Positions 13,849 through 21,621 of a stretch of 29,145 bases of DNA are shown piece by piece. Position 1 is the first letter of the stretch; every line of letters begins with the position of its first letter. The notes below the pieces were generated by a model. It was not told where the DNA came from and made no database searches. It saw nothing but the letters and a program-made list of their open reading frames with translations. Position numbers and translations under genes: made by a program. This stretch comes from JBBSIN01 sp038232055 (GTDB taxonomy: Bacteria > Actinomycetota > Actinomycetes > JADGOV01): the NCBI GenBank assembly GCA_038232055.1, contig JBBSIN010000028.1:1-29145 (forward strand), read 5' to 3'.

Positions 13849-14940
13849 TCAGGCGTCGAAGTCGAGGCTGACGCGGGGCGAGGTCGGGTGCGACTGGCAG
13901 GCGAGGACGAACCCGTCGTCGATCTCCTCCTGCTCCAGCGCGTAGTTCTGGTCCATCTCGACCGAACCCTCCGTCAGCTTCGCTCGGCAGGTGCCGCAGA
14001 CGCCGCCCTTGCAGGCGTACGGCGCGTCCGTGCGCACCGCCAGCGTGGCGTCGAGGATCGGTTGTCCGTCGGGCGCCAGCTCGAACACCGTCGTCCGGCC
14101 GTCGAGTACGACGGTCACGTTGCTCGCGCCGGCCGTGCCGGCCGCCTCCCGTACGGCGCGCGGCGGCGACGCCTCGGTGTGGAAGAGCTCGGTGTGCACG
14201 TGGTGCGGCTCGACCCCGTTGTCGAACAACGTGCCGCGCAGGTCCTGCACCATCTCGAAGGGCCCGCAGATGAACCACTCGTCGACCGCCGCAGCCGGTA
14301 CGAGCGTCGCGAGGAACCGCTCCAGCCGCTGCCGGTCGAGGCGGCCGGAGAAGAGCTCCACCTCCTGCGGCTCGCGCGACAGGACGTGAAACATCTCGAA
14401 CCGCTCGGGGTAGCGGTTTTTGAGGTCCTCCAGCTCCTCCAGGAACATGACCGAGCCCGTGGTCCGGTTGCCGTAGACGAGGGCCACCGTGCTCTCCGGC
14501 TCGACCGCGAGCACCGTCGTGATGATCGAGAGGATCGGCGTGATGCCGCTGCCGGCGGCGATCGCGGCGTAGGACTTGCGCTGTGCCGGGTTCAGCCGGG
14601 TGCCGAAACGCCCGCTCGGCGTCATGACCTCGACGGTGTCGCCAGGCTGCAGTCGCTCCATGACGTAGGACGAGAAGACCCCGCCCGGCAGCCGCTTGAC
14701 CGCCACCCGCAGCGGGCCGTCGGCCGGCGCGCAGATCGAGTAGTTGCGGCGTACGTCGTCGCCGGCCACCGCCAGGCGTACGGCGACGTGCTGGCCCGCA
14801 GTGAAGCGGTAGTCGTTCCGCAGCTCGTCCGGCACGTCGAACGTGATCGCAACCGAGTCGGCGGTCAGCCGGTCCACGGCGGCGACCGGTAAGGCATGGA
14901 AGATGGCGTGCCGGCGGGGGGTGCTCTCGATGACGGTCAT
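13849..14940 (-). CDS. paaE: Phenylacetyl-CoA epoxidase reductase subunit PaaE
   Basis: This 363-residue NAD(P)H-dependent reductase delivers electrons to the PaaAC di-iron oxygenase. The N-terminal FAD domain has RNYSICAP (about residues 64-71) and a following RLPGGVFSSYV phosphate-binding segment. The NAD domain has GSGITPILSI and FICGPFEMVQ. The C-terminal plant-type 2Fe-2S domain has Cys310, Cys315, Cys318 and Cys348 in C-x4-C-x2-C-x29-C spacing. All expected residues are present and the length is normal. ATG 14940 is 1 nt beyond the paaD stop, so it is the fifth gene of the paaABCDE operon. Confidence 0.95.
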   Translation of the reverse strand: MTVIESTPRRHAIFHALPVAAVDRLTADSVAITFDVPDELRNDYRFTAGQHVAVRLAVAGDDVRRNYSICAPADGPLRVAVKRLPGGVFSSYVMERLQPGDTVEVMTPSGRFGTRLNPAQRKSYAAIAAGSGITPILSIITTVLAVEPESTVALVYGNRTTGSVMFLEELEDLKNRYPERFEMFHVLSREPQEVELFSGRLDRQRLERFLATLVPAAAVDEWFICGPFEMVQDLRGTLFDNGVEPHHVHTELFHTEASPPRAVREAAGTAGASNVTVVLDGRTTVFELAPDGQPILDATLAVRTDAPYACKGGVCGTCRAKLTEGSVEMDQNYALEQEEIDDGFVLACQSHPTSPRVSLDFDA

Positions 14941-14941
14941 G

Positions 14942-15418
14942 TCAGATCGACTTGAAGTGGTCGAAGGGCTCGCGGCAGGCGTTGCACACCCGCAGCGCCT
15001 TGCAGGCGGTCGAGCCGAAGCGGGAGGAGAGTCGGGTGTCCGTCGATCCGCAGAGCGGGCAGCGGATGCCGAGCTCGAGGAGGACCGGCCCTGGCCCGCG
15101 CTGCCCCGGTGGGGCGATGCCGCTCTCGGCGAGCTTGCGCCTGCCGTCGTCGGTCATCCAGTCCGTCGTCCACGCCGGCGACAGGACGGTGCGCACGGCG
15201 ACATCGCCGTAGCCGGCGCCGCGCAGGGCGGCGACGATGTCGGCGCGGATGGCGTCCATCGCGGGGCATCCTGAGTACGTCGGGGTGATCGTCACCTCGA
15301 CATGCCCGTCAATCTCCTGCACGTCGCGCAGCACGCCCAGGTCGGCGATGGTGAGCACCGGGATCTCGGGGTCGACCACCGCGTCGAGCACCGCACGGGC
15401 GGTAGCGGATGCCGTCAC
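14942..15418 (-). CDS. paaD: Phenylacetyl-CoA epoxidase maturation subunit PaaD
   Basis: This 158-residue protein begins with a DUF59/MIP18-type domain (AVVDPEIPVLTIADLGVLRDV, then TPTYSGCPAMDAI), related to Fe-S assembly factors. It ends with a cysteine-rich segment CPLCGSTDTRL ... CKALRVCNACREPF, which has C-x2-C and C-x5-C-x2-C spacing. PaaD is thought to help mature the metal centres of the phenylacetyl-CoA epoxygenase. The GTG start overlaps the paaC stop (GTGA). Confidence 0.93.
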   Translation of the reverse strand: MTASATARAVLDAVVDPEIPVLTIADLGVLRDVQEIDGHVEVTITPTYSGCPAMDAIRADIVAALRGAGYGDVAVRTVLSPAWTTDWMTDDGRRKLAESGIAPPGQRGPGPVLLELGIRCPLCGSTDTRLSSRFGSTACKALRVCNACREPFDHFKSI

Positions 15419-16194
15419 CAGGTCGCTCCCGGATGGCAGCGGTGCAGGTACTGCATCTCGGCGAGCAGGTAGCCGAGCGTCTCTGTATGTACGCCGCGTC
15501 GTCCGCCACTCGGCGCCCGGCTCGTCTCAGGCACGTCGAGGGTCGCCTCCACGAGCACCGGCTCCAGGTACGACGCCCACGCCGGCCGCAAACGCTCAGG
15601 ATCGGCCGCGACGCCATCGCCGACGAGGGCGCGCAGCAGGTCGTCGACCTCGAAGAGCTCCGCGGTGTAGGGCCAGAGCGCGTCGAGCCCGTCCTGCATC
15701 CGGCGGTGCGACTCCTCGGTGCCGTCCCCCAGCCGCAGCGTCCATTGGGTGGCGTGGTCGCGGTGGTAACTGACCTCCTTGACGGCCTTGGCCGCCACGG
15801 CGGCGAGCGTGTCATTCCGCGAGTCCTGCAGCGCGAGGTAGAGCTCGTACTGGTAGGCGGAGAAAAGCAGCTGGCGCGCGATCGTCGTCGCGAAGTCACC
15901 TCCGGGCTGCTCCACCAGCTGGCAGTTGAGGAACTCGCGCTCGCCGCGGAGGAAGGCAAGGTCGTCCTCCGTCCGCGCCTGCCCGCCCGGCCCGCCCACC
16001 GTCTCTCCGGCGTACGCGAGCAGCGAGCGCGCCTGACCGAGCAGGTCGAGCCCGATGTTGGTCAGCGCGACGTCCTCCTCCAGCTCGGGAGCCTTCGCCG
16101 CCCACTCGGAGAGCCGCTGCGCGAGGACCAGCGCGTCGTCGCCGAGCCGCAGCGCGTACGTCGCGACCGGCGGAGGAGCATCGGCGGGTGTCAC
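15415..16194 (-). CDS. paaC: Phenylacetyl-CoA epoxidase structural subunit PaaC
   Basis: This 259-residue protein of ferritin-like fold pairs with PaaA to form the epoxidase core. Its start TPADAPPPVATYALRLGDDALVLAQRLSEW and the segments ALTNIGLDLLGQARSLL, EREFLNCQLVEQPGGDFA and AVKEVSYHRDHATQW are typical of PaaC. PaaC is the non-catalytic partner of PaaA. GTG 16194 overlaps the paaB stop by 4 nt, and its own stop overlaps the paaD start. Confidence 0.94.
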   Translation of the reverse strand: MTPADAPPPVATYALRLGDDALVLAQRLSEWAAKAPELEEDVALTNIGLDLLGQARSLLAYAGETVGGPGGQARTEDDLAFLRGEREFLNCQLVEQPGGDFATTIARQLLFSAYQYELYLALQDSRNDTLAAVAAKAVKEVSYHRDHATQWTLRLGDGTEESHRRMQDGLDALWPYTAELFEVDDLLRALVGDGVAADPERLRPAWASYLEPVLVEATLDVPETSRAPSGGRRGVHTETLGYLLAEMQYLHRCHPGATW

Positions 16195-16568
16195 AGGTGC
16201 CGGACCCCTTCCGGCACGTCGTAGAACGTCGGGTGCCGGTAGACCTTGTCGGCGGCGGGGGCGAAGAACGGGTCCTTCTCGTCCGGGCTCGACGCGGTGA
16301 TGACTGTGGCGGGGACCACCCAGATCGACACGCCCTCGCTGCGTCTGGTGTAGACGTCGCGAGCCATCCGCAGGGCCATGTCGGCGTCGCTGGCGTGCAG
16401 TGAGCCGACGTGGTTGTGCGAGAGCCCGCGCTTGGCGCGCACGAACACCTCCCACAGCGGCCACTCCCGCCGGGTCCGCGAGCCGGGGCTGGTGGCCGGT
16501 ACGTCGGCGGTCGGTACGGCGCCGTGGCCGCCCTCGGACTGGAAGTCGCTGCCCTCGGGAGCCGCCAT
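16191..16568 (-). CDS. paaB: Phenylacetyl-CoA epoxidase subunit PaaB
   Basis: This 125-residue protein ends with the compact PaaB domain: WPLWEVFVRAKRGLSHNHVGS (about residues 36-56), LHASDADMALRMARDVYTRR and SIWVVPATVITASSPDEKDPFFAPAADKVYRHPTFYDVP. The N-terminal 30 or so residues look disordered and are longer than in E. coli PaaB. PaaB bridges PaaAC heterodimers. The ATG overlaps the paaA stop (TGATG). Confidence 0.93.
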   Translation of the reverse strand: MAAPEGSDFQSEGGHGAVPTADVPATSPGSRTRREWPLWEVFVRAKRGLSHNHVGSLHASDADMALRMARDVYTRRSEGVSIWVVPATVITASSPDEKDPFFAPAADKVYRHPTFYDVPEGVRHL

Positions 16569-17515
16569 CACGCCGCCTGCTCCGCCGCCTCGCGGGCACG
16601 CCGCTTCTCGGCGTACGCCGTCGCGGCCTCGCGCACCCACGCGCCCTCCTCGTGGGCGCGGACCCGGGTGTCGAGCCGCTGGCGGTTGCAGGGTCCGTCG
16701 CCCTTGACGACGCGCCAGAACTCATCCCAGTCGATCGGTCCGAAGTCGTAGTGCCCGCGCTCGACGTTCCACTGCAACTCCGGGTCGGGCAGGGTGAGGC
16801 CGAGTGCCTCTGCCTGCGGGACCGACATGTCGACGAACTTCTGCCGCAGGTCGTCGTTGGAGTGGCGCTTGATCTTCCAGGCCATCGACTGCTGGGAGTG
16901 CGTCGACTCCTCGTCGGCTGGACCGAACATCATCAGGGACGGCCACCACCAGCGGTTCACTGCGTCCTGGGCCATCCCGTGCTGCTCGGCGGTGCCGTGC
17001 GAGAGCGAGTGCAGGATCTCGAAGCCCTGCCGCTGGTGGAAGGACTCCTCCTTGCAGATGCGGACCATCGCCCGCGCGTACGGACCGTAGGAGCAGCGGC
17101 ACAGCGGCACCTGGTTGACGATGGCCGCCCCGTCGACGAGCCAGCCGATCGCGCCCATGTCGGCCCACGTCAGCGTCGGGTAGTTGAAGATGCTGGAGTA
17201 CTTCTGCCGGCCGGCGTGAAGCAGGTCGAGCAGCTCCGCGCGGCTCGCGCCCAGCGTCTCCGCGGCGCTGTAGAGATACAGGCCGTGGCCCGCCTCGTCC
17301 TGGACCTTGGCCATCAGGATCGCCTTGCGCCGCAGGCTCGGGGCCCGGGTGATCCAGTTGCCCTCCGGCTGCATGCCGATGATCTCGGAGTGCGCATGCT
17401 GGGCGATCTGCCGGATCAGCGACTTGCGGTAGGGCTCCGGCATCCAGTCGCGCGGCTCGATGCGCTCATCGGCCTCGACCGTGCGCTCGAACTGGGCCTC
17501 GAGGGAGGCGGTCAT
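16568..17515 (-). CDS. paaA: Phenylacetyl-CoA 1,2-epoxidase catalytic subunit PaaA
   Basis: This 315-residue di-iron oxygenase subunit converts phenylacetyl-CoA to its ring-1,2-epoxide, the first committed step of aerobic hybrid phenylacetate degradation. The di-iron site residues are visible as DEAGHG (Glu74, His77) and EESFH (residues 156-160, E-E-x-x-H). Other typical segments are PEGNWITRAPSLRRKA, YPTLTWADMGAIGWLVDGAA and NRWWWPSLMMFGPAD. Length is normal. It is the first gene of paaABCDE, with a minus-strand -10 (TATACT) and the PaaR palindrome upstream, and a GGAAAGGGA ribosome-binding site. Confidence 0.96.
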   Translation of the reverse strand: MTASLEAQFERTVEADERIEPRDWMPEPYRKSLIRQIAQHAHSEIIGMQPEGNWITRAPSLRRKAILMAKVQDEAGHGLYLYSAAETLGASRAELLDLLHAGRQKYSSIFNYPTLTWADMGAIGWLVDGAAIVNQVPLCRCSYGPYARAMVRICKEESFHQRQGFEILHSLSHGTAEQHGMAQDAVNRWWWPSLMMFGPADEESTHSQQSMAWKIKRHSNDDLRQKFVDMSVPQAEALGLTLPDPELQWNVERGHYDFGPIDWDEFWRVVKGDGPCNRQRLDTRVRAHEEGAWVREAATAYAEKRRAREAAEQAA

Positions 17516-17538
17516 GGCGGGTCCCTTTCCACTGGCCG

Positions 17539-17552
17539 ACCGAACGTTCGGT
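17539..17552. promoter_or_regulatory. PaaR operator palindrome
   Basis: ACCGAACGTTCGGT is a perfect 14-bp palindrome in the 49-bp gap between paaA and paaR, flanked on the right by TAGT. It agrees with the published corynebacterial PaaR motif core ACCG-NN-CG-NN-CGGT-N-AGT as I remember it; the left flank matches less well. It lies over the likely paaA transcription start and just upstream of the paaR -10, so binding could block both genes until phenylacetyl-CoA appears. Confidence 0.75.
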
Positions 17553-17558
17553 TAGTAT
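17553..17558 (+). promoter_or_regulatory. -10 box of paaR, leaderless
   Basis: TAGTAT ends 6 nt before GTG 17565. No Shine-Dalgarno precedes the GTG, so the transcript is probably leaderless. It overlaps the divergent paaA -10 on the other strand by 5 bp. Confidence 0.55.
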
Positions 17559-17559
17559 A
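17554..17559 (-). promoter_or_regulatory. -10 box of the paaABCDE operon
   Basis: On the minus strand TATACT matches TATAAT at 5 of 6 bases. Transcription would begin near 17547, inside the PaaR palindrome, giving a leader of about 30 nt that contains a purine-rich ribosome-binding site before paaA. Confidence 0.55.
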
Positions 17560-17564
17560 CCCGC

Positions 17565-18137
17565 GTGCGCGTCGACCGCTACACCCCCGAGTCGCTGCTC
17601 TCGGTCGCCGTCACGATCTTCAACGAACGCGGTTACGACGGGACGTCCATGGACGACGTCGCCCGCGCTGGCGGCATCACGAAGTCGTCCATCTACCACC
17701 ATGTGCGCGGCAAGGAGGAGCTGCTGCGGCTCGCCGTCGACCGGGCCCTCGGGGCACTCTTCGCGGTGCTCGACGAGTCGCCTGCGGCGGGCGGGAGGGC
17801 GATCGAGCGGCTGGAGTACGTCGTCCGCCGTACCGTCGAGGTGCTCGTCGCCGAGCTGCCCTACGTGCGGCTCCTGCTGCGGGTGCACGGCAATACCGAC
17901 ACCGAGCAGCGGGCCCTGGCCCGCCGGCGGGACTTCGACCGCAGAGTGGCCGGGCTGGTGCGCCAGGCGGTTGCCGAGGGCGACCTGCGCGCAGATCTCG
18001 ACGAGCGCATGGTGACGCGGCTGCTCTTCGGCATGGTCAACTCGGTCAGCGAATGGCGCGACCCACCCCGAGGAGCCGGCCCGGTCGCCGGTGCGGTCGT
18101 GGCGCTCGCCTTCGACGGCCTGCGGACGCGTCGGTGA
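17565..18137 (+). CDS. paaR: TetR family regulator of phenylacetate catabolism (PaaR)
   Basis: This 190-residue TetR-type regulator has its helix-turn-helix in residues about 10-55: AVTIFNERGYDGTSMDDVARAGGITKSSIYHHVRGKEELL. The remainder is the all-helical ligand and dimer domain. Position (divergent from paaA, 49 bp apart, palindrome between) and family identify it as PaaR, which represses the paa genes and is released by phenylacetyl-CoA in studied bacteria. The GTG 17565 start is favoured by the -10 box 6 nt upstream. Its stop overlaps the paaI start. Confidence 0.88.
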   Translation: MRVDRYTPESLLSVAVTIFNERGYDGTSMDDVARAGGITKSSIYHHVRGKEELLRLAVDRALGALFAVLDESPAAGGRAIERLEYVVRRTVEVLVAELPYVRLLLRVHGNTDTEQRALARRRDFDRRVAGLVRQAVAEGDLRADLDERMVTRLLFGMVNSVSEWRDPPRGAGPVAGAVVALAFDGLRTRR

Positions 18138-18571
18138 ACCCGCCGCCCCCCGACCCGCAGGTGCTGGCCCAGCGATCCGCCGATGCGATGTACCGGGCCG
18201 ACGAGGCGTCACGGCTACTCGGCATCACGCTCGATCAGGTGGCGCCGGGCCGGGCGACCGCGCGGATGACCGTGACGGCGGGCATGGTGAACGGACACGG
18301 CACCGCGCACGGCGGCTACCTCTTCCTGCTTGCAGACACGGCGTTCGCCTTCGCCTGCAACAGCTACGGGCAGGCCACCGTGGCCAGGGGCGCCGAGATC
18401 CAGTTCGTGACTGCCGCTCGGGCAGGCGACGACCTCGTCGCGACGGCGCGGGAGCGGGTGCGCTACGGCCGCAACGGCATCTACGACGTGACCGTGCACC
18501 GCGGCGACGGCACGGTCGTCGCGGAGTTCCGGGGCCAGGGCCGAGAGCTGCCACCGGGCCGCCCGGAGTAG
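18134..18571 (+). CDS. paaI: Hotdog-fold acyl-CoA thioesterase PaaI
   Basis: This 145-residue PaaI-type thioesterase has the hotdog signature VNGHGTAHGGYLFLLADTAFAFACN (about residues 54-78; the N, G-H-G and helix D segments hold the active site), followed by strands GAEIQFVTAARAGDDLVATARERVRYGRNGIYDVTV. It hydrolyses stalled ring-hydroxylated phenylacetyl-CoA thioesters, recycling CoA. GTG 18134 overlaps the paaR stop, so regulator and thioesterase are co-expressed, opposite to paaABCDE. Confidence 0.92.
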   Translation: MNPPPPDPQVLAQRSADAMYRADEASRLLGITLDQVAPGRATARMTVTAGMVNGHGTAHGGYLFLLADTAFAFACNSYGQATVARGAEIQFVTAARAGDDLVATARERVRYGRNGIYDVTVHRGDGTVVAEFRGQGRELPPGRPE

Positions 18572-18586
18572 GGCGGGCCGCCCTAC
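18568..18586. terminator. Inverted repeat spanning both stop codons (paaI / PBP)
   Basis: GTAGGGCGGGCCGCCCTAC has perfect 9-bp arms around a single central base. It contains the paaI TAG (18569-18571) and the TAG of the convergent penicillin-binding protein gene (18585-18583). It would fold on either strand and could act as a U-less bidirectional terminator. Confidence 0.5.
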
Positions 18587-20946
18587 CCGAAGGGACGCTT
18601 TCCCTTGGCCTTTTTCTTCTTATTCGGTCCGGGCGTGCGGGTCGGCGTCGGGGAGGCCGACGGCGTCGGCTTGGCCTTCGGCGGGTGTCCGTTCGAGACC
18701 AGGATCAGCACGCTGCTGCCGTAGCCGATCGTGCCTCCACCGCTCGGCGACGTCGACGCCACGGTGCCGGCGCTCTCCTTGCTCGGCACCGGAGCACCGG
18801 AGACGATGCCGGTCAGTCCGGCCGCCGAGAGGCGGGCCTTAGCGGTGTACGGCGAGAGCCCGGTGACGTCCGGCACGGTCACCTGACGACCACGTGCCAC
18901 CGACGCGTCGGGGCCGGCGAGATCCTCGACCTTGGTGTGCTCGAGCGCCCGCCGCATGAGCTGTCCCCAGATCGGCGCCGCGATCGTGCCGCCGAAGACC
19001 CGTGGGTAGAAGGTGCCGCCGACCGTCACGTCCTTCAGTGGGTGCCGCAGGGCGCCGCGCGGGTCGCCCATCCAGACCGCCGCGGCCAGCTGGGGGACGT
19101 AACCGTCGAACCAGGCAGCGCCGTACTCGTTCGCGGTTCCGGTCTTGCCGGCTGCCGGACGCGGAATCGACGCACCGGTGCCGGTACCGCGCTCGATGAC
19201 ACCGCGCAGCACCGACGTGACGGTGTCGGCAATGCCGGCGTCGAGAACCTGGGCGCACTTCGGCTTCGCGATGGGGAGGCTGCGCCGGCGGCCGTCGGTC
19301 ACCGACACGATCGCGGTCGGCGGGCAGAACTTGCCGTGCGCGGCGTATGTGGCATAGGCGCCGGCCATGGCCAGCGGGCTGATGCTGTCGGCGCCTAGGG
19401 TGAACGAGCCGCCGCGGTTGAGCGCGCCACCGTCGACCCGGCGTACGCCGAGTGACTCCGCGATGCTGGCCGGGCGCTCCACGCCGGTGCGCTCCTCGAG
19501 CTGCACGAAACAGGTATTGACGGACAGCCAGGTCGCGCTCAGCAGGTCGTACGTGCCGCCCTCGTGAGCCTCGGCGTTGACCGGTGCGTACGGCGCACCG
19601 TTGTTGCTGAACACCGTCGAGACGTAGCGCGGCGGGCAGTGCAGCTTGAGGTTGAGGGGAAAGCCCTCCTCGAGTGCGGCGGTCAGTGTGAAGATCTTGA
19701 ACGTCGAACCACCCTGGACGCCGAGCTGACCGCCGGTCGCGAGGTTGACGGTGGTGTGGCCGGGGGCCTTCTTCGGGTCGTAGATCCGGTTGACCCCCAT
19801 CGCTTTGATCAATCCGGTGCCCGGCTCGACGACATCGGCGACGGCGGCGATGTGGTCAGTGACCTTGGTGTGGTCGAGGATCGCCTTCTGAGTGGCCTTC
19901 TGGACCTTCGGGTCGAGGGAGGTCTGGATTGTGATGCCACCGCGGAGCAGCAGCTTGATCCGATCCTGCACCGTGGTGCCGATGCCCTTGTCCTTCTTGA
20001 ACTCACTGATCACGTAGTCGCAGAAGAACGGGGCGGGCGTGCCGACGCAACCGTTGCTCGGCTTGGTGACGTGCAGCGCGACGGGTGTCGCCTCGGCGCG
20101 CGTGGCCTGCGCAGCCGTAACCTTGTGCAGGTCGGCCATCCGCGCGAGTACGACGTCGCGCCGGGCCTTCGCCGTCTTCGGGTGCCGGATCGGGTCGTAC
20201 ACCTGAGGACTGCGGACCAGGCCGGCGAGAAGCGCCGCCTCGGGCAGGGTGAGCTTGGCAACCGGCTTGCCGAAGAAGTGCTTCGCGGCGGCGCCCACGC
20301 CGTACGCGCCGCTGCCGAAGTAGGCGATGTTCAGGTAGTTCTCAAGGATCTTGTCCTTGGACCACTGCTGCTCGAGGGCCAGCGCGTAGCGCGCTTCACG
20401 GGCCTTTCGGGCCAGCGTGTCTGCCGTTGCCGCCCTGCGCTGGGAGTCGGTGGCGGCGCTTTCCAGCAGCACGTTCTTGACGTACTGCTGGGTGAGCGTG
20501 GAGCCGCCCTGCTGGACGCCGCCGGCCTGGCTGTTCGTCACCGCGGCGCGGACGACGCCACGGAAATCCACCCCGTGGTGGTCGTAGAAGCGCGCGTCCT
20601 CGATGGCCACGATGGCCTCGCGCATGACCCGCGGTACCTGCTTGAGGGAGACGTTGATCCGGTTCTCGTAGAAGAACGTCGCGAGCGTCGACCCGTCGGC
20701 GGCGAGGATGCGGGACGCTTGGGGCAACGGCGGCACGACGAGCTCGCTGGGCAGGTCCTGGAACGAGTCAGCACCGCTCTTGGCGGCCAGCCCGACACCG
20801 CCGACGAGCGGCAGCAGCAGGCCGGCGACGAGCACGCCCGCCACGGCGGCCGCGAGCAGCAGTTGCCCGAGGCTGGCCGAGAGCGACTGCTCTGCGGCGC
20901 GATAGGGATGAGAAGAGGGGGAGTGTCCGGCCACGCGGTTGGCCAC
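18583..20946 (-). CDS. ponA2: Bifunctional class A penicillin-binding protein with PASTA domain (PonA2 type)
   Basis: With GTG 20946 this is a 787-residue peptidoglycan synthase. A cytoplasmic N-terminus precedes one transmembrane helix at about 25-53. The glycosyltransferase 51 domain has EDARFYDHHGVDFRG with catalytic Glu116 and GGSTLTQQYVKN. The transpeptidase domain has S-T-F-K (Ser414, Lys417), S-V-N (in WLSVNTCF) and K-T-G (601-603). One PASTA domain (about 690-755) and a Pro/Thr-rich basic tail (KKKKAKGKR) follow. It polymerises and cross-links cell wall outside the membrane. The reading frame stays open to 21564, but that extension overlaps wblA and lacks membrane or domain features. 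Starts GTG 20934, 20946 and 21009 are all possible, and none has a good Shine-Dalgarno. Its place beside wblA matches M. tuberculosis ponA2. Confidence 0.92.
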   Translation of the reverse strand: MANRVAGHSPSSHPYRAAEQSLSASLGQLLLAAAVAGVLVAGLLLPLVGGVGLAAKSGADSFQDLPSELVVPPLPQASRILAADGSTLATFFYENRINVSLKQVPRVMREAIVAIEDARFYDHHGVDFRGVVRAAVTNSQAGGVQQGGSTLTQQYVKNVLLESAATDSQRRAATADTLARKAREARYALALEQQWSKDKILENYLNIAYFGSGAYGVGAAAKHFFGKPVAKLTLPEAALLAGLVRSPQVYDPIRHPKTAKARRDVVLARMADLHKVTAAQATRAEATPVALHVTKPSNGCVGTPAPFFCDYVISEFKKDKGIGTTVQDRIKLLLRGGITIQTSLDPKVQKATQKAILDHTKVTDHIAAVADVVEPGTGLIKAMGVNRIYDPKKAPGHTTVNLATGGQLGVQGGSTFKIFTLTAALEEGFPLNLKLHCPPRYVSTVFSNNGAPYAPVNAEAHEGGTYDLLSATWLSVNTCFVQLEERTGVERPASIAESLGVRRVDGGALNRGGSFTLGADSISPLAMAGAYATYAAHGKFCPPTAIVSVTDGRRRSLPIAKPKCAQVLDAGIADTVTSVLRGVIERGTGTGASIPRPAAGKTGTANEYGAAWFDGYVPQLAAAVWMGDPRGALRHPLKDVTVGGTFYPRVFGGTIAAPIWGQLMRRALEHTKVEDLAGPDASVARGRQVTVPDVTGLSPYTAKARLSAAGLTGIVSGAPVPSKESAGTVASTSPSGGGTIGYGSSVLILVSNGHPPKAKPTPSASPTPTRTPGPNKKKKAKGKRPFG

Positions 20947-21193
20947 TTTCGGCTGAGGCGATTCGTCCCGACCAGGGTACGGCGTGCCAGTCGGGGAACC
21001 GTTGCCCACCGGGACACCGCAACGCCGGTCGGGTCCCGGCAGCCGACGCGATGACCCAAATGGGCCATCGAAGATGAGCCGGTCGGGGGCTGTGTTCGCT
21101 CCTGTCCGCTTCGTACCATAAAAGGGTCGGCGAACAGCGCCGGCTCCGCAGCATCCGCGCTCCCGCGCGACGCACCACGGAGGACCCACGGCC
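20947..21193. promoter_or_regulatory. Divergent regulatory region between ponA2 and wblA
   Basis: These 247 bp hold the promoters of both divergent genes. ATGACCCAAATGGGCCAT at 21051-21068 is an 8-bp-arm inverted repeat with one mismatch and may be an operator. TACCAT (21114-21119) or the overlapping CATAAA is a possible -10 for wblA with a leader of about 70 nt. No clear ponA2 promoter is visible. Part of the region would be coding if ponA2 starts further upstream. Confidence 0.4.
21051..21068. promoter_or_regulatory. Near-perfect palindrome between ponA2 and wblA
   Basis: ATGACCCA and TGGGCCAT face each other around AA; 7 of 8 positions pair. Position between two divergent conserved genes makes it a candidate operator. 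The binding protein is unknown. Confidence 0.45.
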
Positions 21194-21598
21194 ATGTCGA
21201 GCCCGATGTCGACCCCCACGTCTGTCTCCACCGAGCCCTTCCGCGGGACGTCGGCCCGGCGCAGCCTCGCGCCGGCTCCCGTTCTGCCAGAGCTGCGCCC
21301 GGCAGACTGGACGACGCGGGTGGCCTGCCGCTCGTCGGACCCGGACGACCTCTTCGTCCAGGGGGCCGCCCAGAATCGCGCCAAGGCCGTTTGCCTGGGC
21401 TGCCCCGTTCGCACCGAGTGCCTCGCCGACGCTCTGGATAACCGCATCGAGTTCGGTGTCTGGGGTGGCATGACCGAGCGTGAGCGCCGCGCGCTGCTCC
21501 GCCGACGGCCGGACATCGGGTCCTGGCGGATGCTGCTGGAGACCGCGCGCCGCCAGTTCGACACCCAGGGCAGGACGCCGCTGCGCGCCGCGGGCTGA
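21194..21598 (+). CDS. wblA: WhiB-family Fe-S regulator, WblA/WhiB4 type
   Basis: This 134-residue WhiB-like protein has the four cluster cysteines Cys45, Cys67, Cys70 and Cys76 (C-x21-C-x2-C-x5-C) and the turn GVWGG (88-92), followed by the basic segment TERERRALLRRRPDI that contacts DNA. The Ser/Pro-rich N-terminus is probably disordered. The 4Fe-4S cluster binds sigma factor region 4 and senses O2/NO/redox. The C-terminal part SWRMLLETARRQFD and the location between the Get3-like ATPases and the PASTA penicillin-binding protein identify it as the WblA (Streptomyces) / WhiB4 (mycobacteria) ortholog, a redox and developmental regulator. ATG 21194 follows a GGAGG about 12 nt upstream; ATG 21206 is an alternative. 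Confidence 0.92.
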   Translation: MSSPMSTPTSVSTEPFRGTSARRSLAPAPVLPELRPADWTTRVACRSSDPDDLFVQGAAQNRAKAVCLGCPVRTECLADALDNRIEFGVWGGMTERERRALLRRRPDIGSWRMLLETARRQFDTQGRTPLRAAG

Positions 21599-21621
21599 CC
21601 GGACCCGCTGGTCGATCAGCC
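21593..21621. terminator. Inverted repeat linking stop codons of wblA and the ATPase operon
   Basis: GGCTGA (21593-21598, containing the wblA TGA) is mirrored by TCAGCC (21616-21621, containing the opposite-strand TGA); GACC/GGTC in the interior can pair as an alternative. The stem is short and the loop is 17 nt. It could be a weak bidirectional terminator. Confidence 0.35.

Noticed and set aside
16400..18571. A 723-codon plus-strand frame across paaB, paaA, paaR and paaI
   Set aside because: Only its last 145 codons (paaI) are real; the rest runs antisense to paaB and paaA and out of frame with paaR.
19564..21054. A 496-codon plus-strand frame opposite the penicillin-binding protein
   Set aside because: Composition is typical of an antisense shadow in high-GC DNA; the opposite strand has all catalytic motifs of a class A PBP.
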